In this document: positions 5,945-7,819 of the stretch, in pieces
Layout of the letters: each line of letters opens with the position of its first letter
Numbering within the stretch: position 1 is the stretch's first letter
Origin: Bacteroides sp.
Lineage (GTDB): Bacteria; Bacteroidota; Bacteroidia; Bacteroidales; Bacteroidaceae
DNA length: 7,819 nucleotides
Direction: 5' to 3'
Assembly: GCA_030151845.1 (NCBI GenBank)
Contig: JASLCM010000139.1
Location: forward strand, 1-7,819
Position numbers and translations under genes: made by a program
Notes under the pieces: model-generated
What the model saw: the letters and a program-made list of their open reading frames with translations, nothing else
Told to the model about the DNA's origin: nothing
Databases searched by the model: none

Positions 5945-7081
5945 ATGGCAGGAATCTATATTCACATCCCCTTCTGTAAATCCAAGTGTACCTATTGCGA
6001 CTTCTACTCCATTACGCAGCTGTCTCTTATCCAAAAATATGTTGATGCCCTATGCATTGAACTCACAAGGCGTTCTGATTACATTAAGGAGAAGGTATCT
6101 ACCCTATATATAGGTGGAGGAACTCCATCCTTACTCTCATCTCAACAACTGGAACAGATTTTTCGGACAATTGAAACAAACTTTACGCTAAACGATCCCT
6201 TAACAGAGGTTACTCTAGAGGCCAATCCCGATGATATAACCTCTCATTTTTTAGAGAGCTTGCACCATACCCCCATCAATCGAATTAGCCTAGGTGTACA
6301 AACTTTTAACGATAACTCTTTACGTAAACTGAATCGAAGACACACAGCCAAAGAAGCTATAAAGGCTATCGAGCTTTGTTACAATAGCGGCTTTACAAAT
6401 ATTAGTTTAGACTTGATTTATGGTCTTCCATATGAAAGCACAGAGGAGTGGGTAGAAAACCTCCATCAAGCACTAGAGCTTCAACCAAACCACATCTCAG
6501 CCTATCATTTAATCTACGAATCGGGAACCAAACTCATGCAGTTACTTCGAAGTAAACAGGTAAAGGAGATTAATGAGACGGAGAGCTTGAAACAGTTTAA
6601 ACTATTGATAAAGATTTTAGCAAGCAAAGGGTATGAACATTATGAAATCTCTAACTTCTGCAAATCCAATTCGTATGGGATACACAACACTTCATACTGG
6701 AAAGGGGTTCCATACCTAGGATGTGGTCCCTCCGCACACTCTTTTGATGGAAAAAGCAGAGAGTGGAACTCAAGAGATCTAACTCACTATATTAGTTCTC
6801 TACAAAACGGATTAGAACGTCCTTTTGAAAGAGAAGAACTAACTCTAAACACACAATACAACGAGTTTATCATCACTCAGCTAAGGACTAAATGGGGAGT
6901 TAATAAAATAGAGTTAAAAGAAAAATTTGGATCTAGCTACTCTACTTTTTTTCTTCGAGAAGTGGTAGACTACCTAAAAAGAGGACTGGTTAAACAAGAG
7001 GAAAACACCTTCAGCCTTACCGAGGAGGGAATCTTCATTTCAGATGCTATTATGAGCGACTTATTATGGGTTGAGGAGTAA
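5945..7081 (+). CDS. hemW: Radical-SAM heme chaperone HemW (formerly called oxygen-independent coproporphyrinogen oxidase-like)
   Basis: This 378-residue protein opens with IYIHIPFCKSKCTYCDFYS, whose C11, C15 and C18 form the CxxxCxxC site for the radical-SAM 4Fe-4S cluster. The residue after the third Cys is Asp, so the extra Cys of true HemN (CxxxCxxCxC) is absent; this and the length mark HemW. SAM-binding motifs follow: YIGGGTPS (55-62), EANPDD (92-97) and ISLGVQTF (114-121). HNTSYWKGVPYLGCGPSAHSF (247-267, not more than a signature) is the HemW/HemN central motif, and a HemW C-terminal winged-helix domain occupies about 295-378. HemW binds heme and inserts it into respiratory enzymes rather than making protoporphyrinogen. 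That fits gut Bacteroidales, which often take up heme and need it for fumarate reductase cytochrome b and cytochrome bd. The gene is divergent from EF-G2 with its own promoter. No clear terminator follows it. Confidence 0.93.
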   Translation: MAGIYIHIPFCKSKCTYCDFYSITQLSLIQKYVDALCIELTRRSDYIKEKVSTLYIGGGTPSLLSSQQLEQIFRTIETNFTLNDPLTEVTLEANPDDITSHFLESLHHTPINRISLGVQTFNDNSLRKLNRRHTAKEAIKAIELCYNSGFTNISLDLIYGLPYESTEEWVENLHQALELQPNHISAYHLIYESGTKLMQLLRSKQVKEINETESLKQFKLLIKILASKGYEHYEISNFCKSNSYGIHNTSYWKGVPYLGCGPSAHSFDGKSREWNSRDLTHYISSLQNGLERPFEREELTLNTQYNEFIITQLRTKWGVNKIELKEKFGSSYSTFFLREVVDYLKRGLVKQEENTFSLTEEGIFISDAIMSDLLWVEE

Positions 7082-7146
7082 ACCCTCGACCCATCCTGCA
7101 TAAATCTTCGATATTTATAAATTATTGAGACTCTTTCATACTATTC

Positions 7147-7162
7147 AGCTAAACTTTTAGCT
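7147..7162. promoter_or_regulatory. Inverted repeat abutting the lysO promoter, candidate operator
   Basis: AGCTAAA-CT-TTTAGCT is a perfect 7-bp inverted repeat with a 2-nt spacer. Its last base is the first base of the -7 element, a position where a bound repressor would block polymerase. It also contains the TTTAGCT half-site seen in the palindrome upstream of rprX. Confidence 0.4.
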
Positions 7163-7169
7163 ATCTTTG
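7162..7169 (+). promoter_or_regulatory. -7 element of the lysO promoter
   Basis: TATCTTTG is an exact TAnnTTTG match 21 nt before the ATG at 7191. The -33 region has no TTTG at standard spacing; the nearest is TTTC at 7134-7137, 24 nt upstream, so regulation by an activator or repressor is plausible. Confidence 0.6.
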
Positions 7170-7190
7170 CACAAAAATTGATTAGAGCAT

Positions 7191-7463
7191 ATGTTTGTAG
7201 TTGTTAGTTTCATGCTTTCTGGAGTTCTAGTGGGCTTTTTATTGCGTAAAAAGTCGCTTAAATGGATCCAAAAAGTGATCACTTTGTTTATTTGGTTACT
7301 TCTTTTTCTATTAGGAGTAGACTCAGGTACAAATGAAGAGGTTATCTCTAGCTTTCCGAGTATTGGATTAGAGGCTCTTATTATAACTTTTGCCGCAATA
7401 GTGGGAAGCGTTCTTTGTGCTTGGTTTTTATGGTATCGATTAAATAAAAGAAAGGAAGATTAA
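7191..7463 (+). CDS. lysO: LysO-type lysine exporter, N-terminal half (DUF340-like), separate small gene
   Basis: This 90-residue protein has three hydrophobic segments (about 2-19, 26-45, 57-82) and a charged end RLNKRKED, which puts the C-terminus inside the cell. It resembles the first three membrane helices of E. coli LysO (YbjE), the lysine and thialysine exporter, including the second-helix pattern ending LLLFLLGVDSG. D44 there is an acid within or at the edge of the membrane, comparable in kind to the acidic residues needed in LysO. In E. coli LysO is one chain of about 300 residues; here the frame stops at 7461-7463 and the next gene restarts at once with the rest of the family's sequence. 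As I recall, split LysO genes are usual in Bacteroidetes, so this is not obviously a broken gene. The start ATG at 7191 follows a TATCTTTG promoter. Confidence 0.82.
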   Translation: MFVVVSFMLSGVLVGFLLRKKSLKWIQKVITLFIWLLLFLLGVDSGTNEEVISSFPSIGLEALIITFAAIVGSVLCAWFLWYRLNKRKED

Positions 7464-7465
7464 AA

Positions 7466-7819
7466 GTGAGAGGAAGTTTAATTATTATAGCATTCTTTAT
7501 CGTTGGTGCTGCTTTAGGGTTCTTTGGATTAATCCCATCAGTTATCATAGAGAGTCACCTAAGTAAATATGCTCTTTGCGCACTAATGTTTTGTGTGGGG
7601 GTTAGCCTAGGAAATGATCCTAAGACATTAAAAAGCTTCAAGAGCTTAAATCCTAAGCTCTTGCTTTTGCCTGTAATGACTATCGCTGGGACCTTAATAG
7701 GTACAGCAGTAGTTAGTCTCTTTTTATCTCATAGATCTCCTGCAGACTGTATGGCTGTTGGCTATGGCTTTGCCTACTATTCACTATCTAGCATTGTTAT
7801 TACTGCTAAAAAAGGGGCA
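7466..7819 (+). CDS. lysO: LysO-type lysine exporter, C-terminal part (runs off right edge)
   Basis: GTG at 7466 opens a frame with no stop to the window end (118 codons). Upstream the frame is closed by a stop at 7445-7447 and has no ATG, so GTG is the only plausible start. It lies 2 nt after the stop of the preceding gene with an AAGGAAG purine tract 7 nt ahead, suggesting coupled translation. Hydrophobic segments lie at about 4-24, 36-50, 65-87 and from 96 on. CVGVSLGND (43-51) matches the 'LLFLVGIQL' region of E. coli LysO. GYGFAYYSLSSIVIT (99-113) matches its GFGWYSLSGILLT signature in the transport core. Together with the preceding small protein it would form the full exporter that pumps lysine out of the cytoplasm. 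The second key acid of the family lies past the edge and cannot be checked. A perfect 10-bp stem lies within the coding sequence at 7639-7663. Confidence 0.87.
   Translation, partial: MRGSLIIIAFFIVGAALGFFGLIPSVIIESHLSKYALCALMFCVGVSLGNDPKTLKSFKSLNPKLLLLPVMTIAGTLIGTAVVSLFLSHRSPADCMAVGYGFAYYSLSSIVITAKKGA
7639..7663. repeat. Perfect 10-bp inverted repeat inside the lysO coding sequence
   Basis: CAAGAGCTTA (7639-7648) and TAAGCTCTTG (7654-7663) pair perfectly around a 5-nt loop AATCC. It lies in the loop-coding stretch KSLNPKLLLL, between two membrane segments, and is followed by CTTTTG. It could fold as a strong hairpin in the mRNA; a function is not shown. Confidence 0.8.

Noticed and set aside
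5945..7081. Annotation as HemN coproporphyrinogen III dehydrogenase
   Set aside because: The cluster motif lacks the fourth Cys of HemN and the length is about 80 residues shorter, so HemW is the better call.
7082..7146. Terminator after hemW
   Set aside because: Only a 6-bp A/T stem (ATAAAT/ATTTAT, 7100-7118) is present, without G+C pairs or a U-run after it.

Overview
The window looks like a chromosomal segment from a low-GC member of the Bacteroidales (Bacteroides/Parabacteroides-like). Three things point there. The S6 N-terminus at the left edge is of the Bacteroides type. Promoters follow the Bacteroidetes -33 TTTG / -7 TAnnTTTG pattern rather than -35/-10. The order rpsF < > marR, small membrane protein, < rprY-rprX, < EF-G paralog matches what I recall for the Bacteroides thetaiotaomicron region around BT2160-BT2167. 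No mobile element, CRISPR array, tRNA or rRNA was seen; this is ordinary core chromosome.

Left part (1-1085): the first 25 codons of ribosomal protein S6 (rpsF, minus strand) leave the window. rpsF is divergent from a MarR-family regulator (plus), and the 161-bp gap between them carries back-to-back promoters and a candidate operator. A 58-residue protein with two membrane segments follows on the plus strand. A perfect 42-bp palindrome then acts as a shared terminator against the convergent two-component genes.

Middle (1103-5755, minus strand): the two-component pair rprX (sensor kinase) and rprY (OmpR-type regulator) lies 4 nt apart in an evident operon. Upstream of it, separated by a terminator hairpin, is an EF-G paralog of the EF-G2 type whose GTPase motifs are visibly degenerate (DCPGS instead of DxPGH, NQLD instead of NKxD). 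Its ribosome-contacting domain IV looks intact.

Right part (5945-7819, plus strand): hemW (radical-SAM heme chaperone) is divergent from the EF-G2 gene. After it come two tandem genes encoding the two halves of a LysO/DUF340 lysine exporter. The second half starts with GTG 2 nt after the stop of the first and runs off the window.

Themes: the window mixes translation (S6, EF-G2), envelope sensing (RprXY), heme trafficking and lysine export. The most notable item is the EF-G2-like factor. A Bacteroides homologue is reported to support translation without GTP hydrolysis and to be induced by carbon starvation. Its intergenic region with hemW contains a GTGTTT/AAACAC inverted repeat inside a 21-bp-spaced direct repeat that could be a regulator site. 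I see no clearly new multi-gene system.
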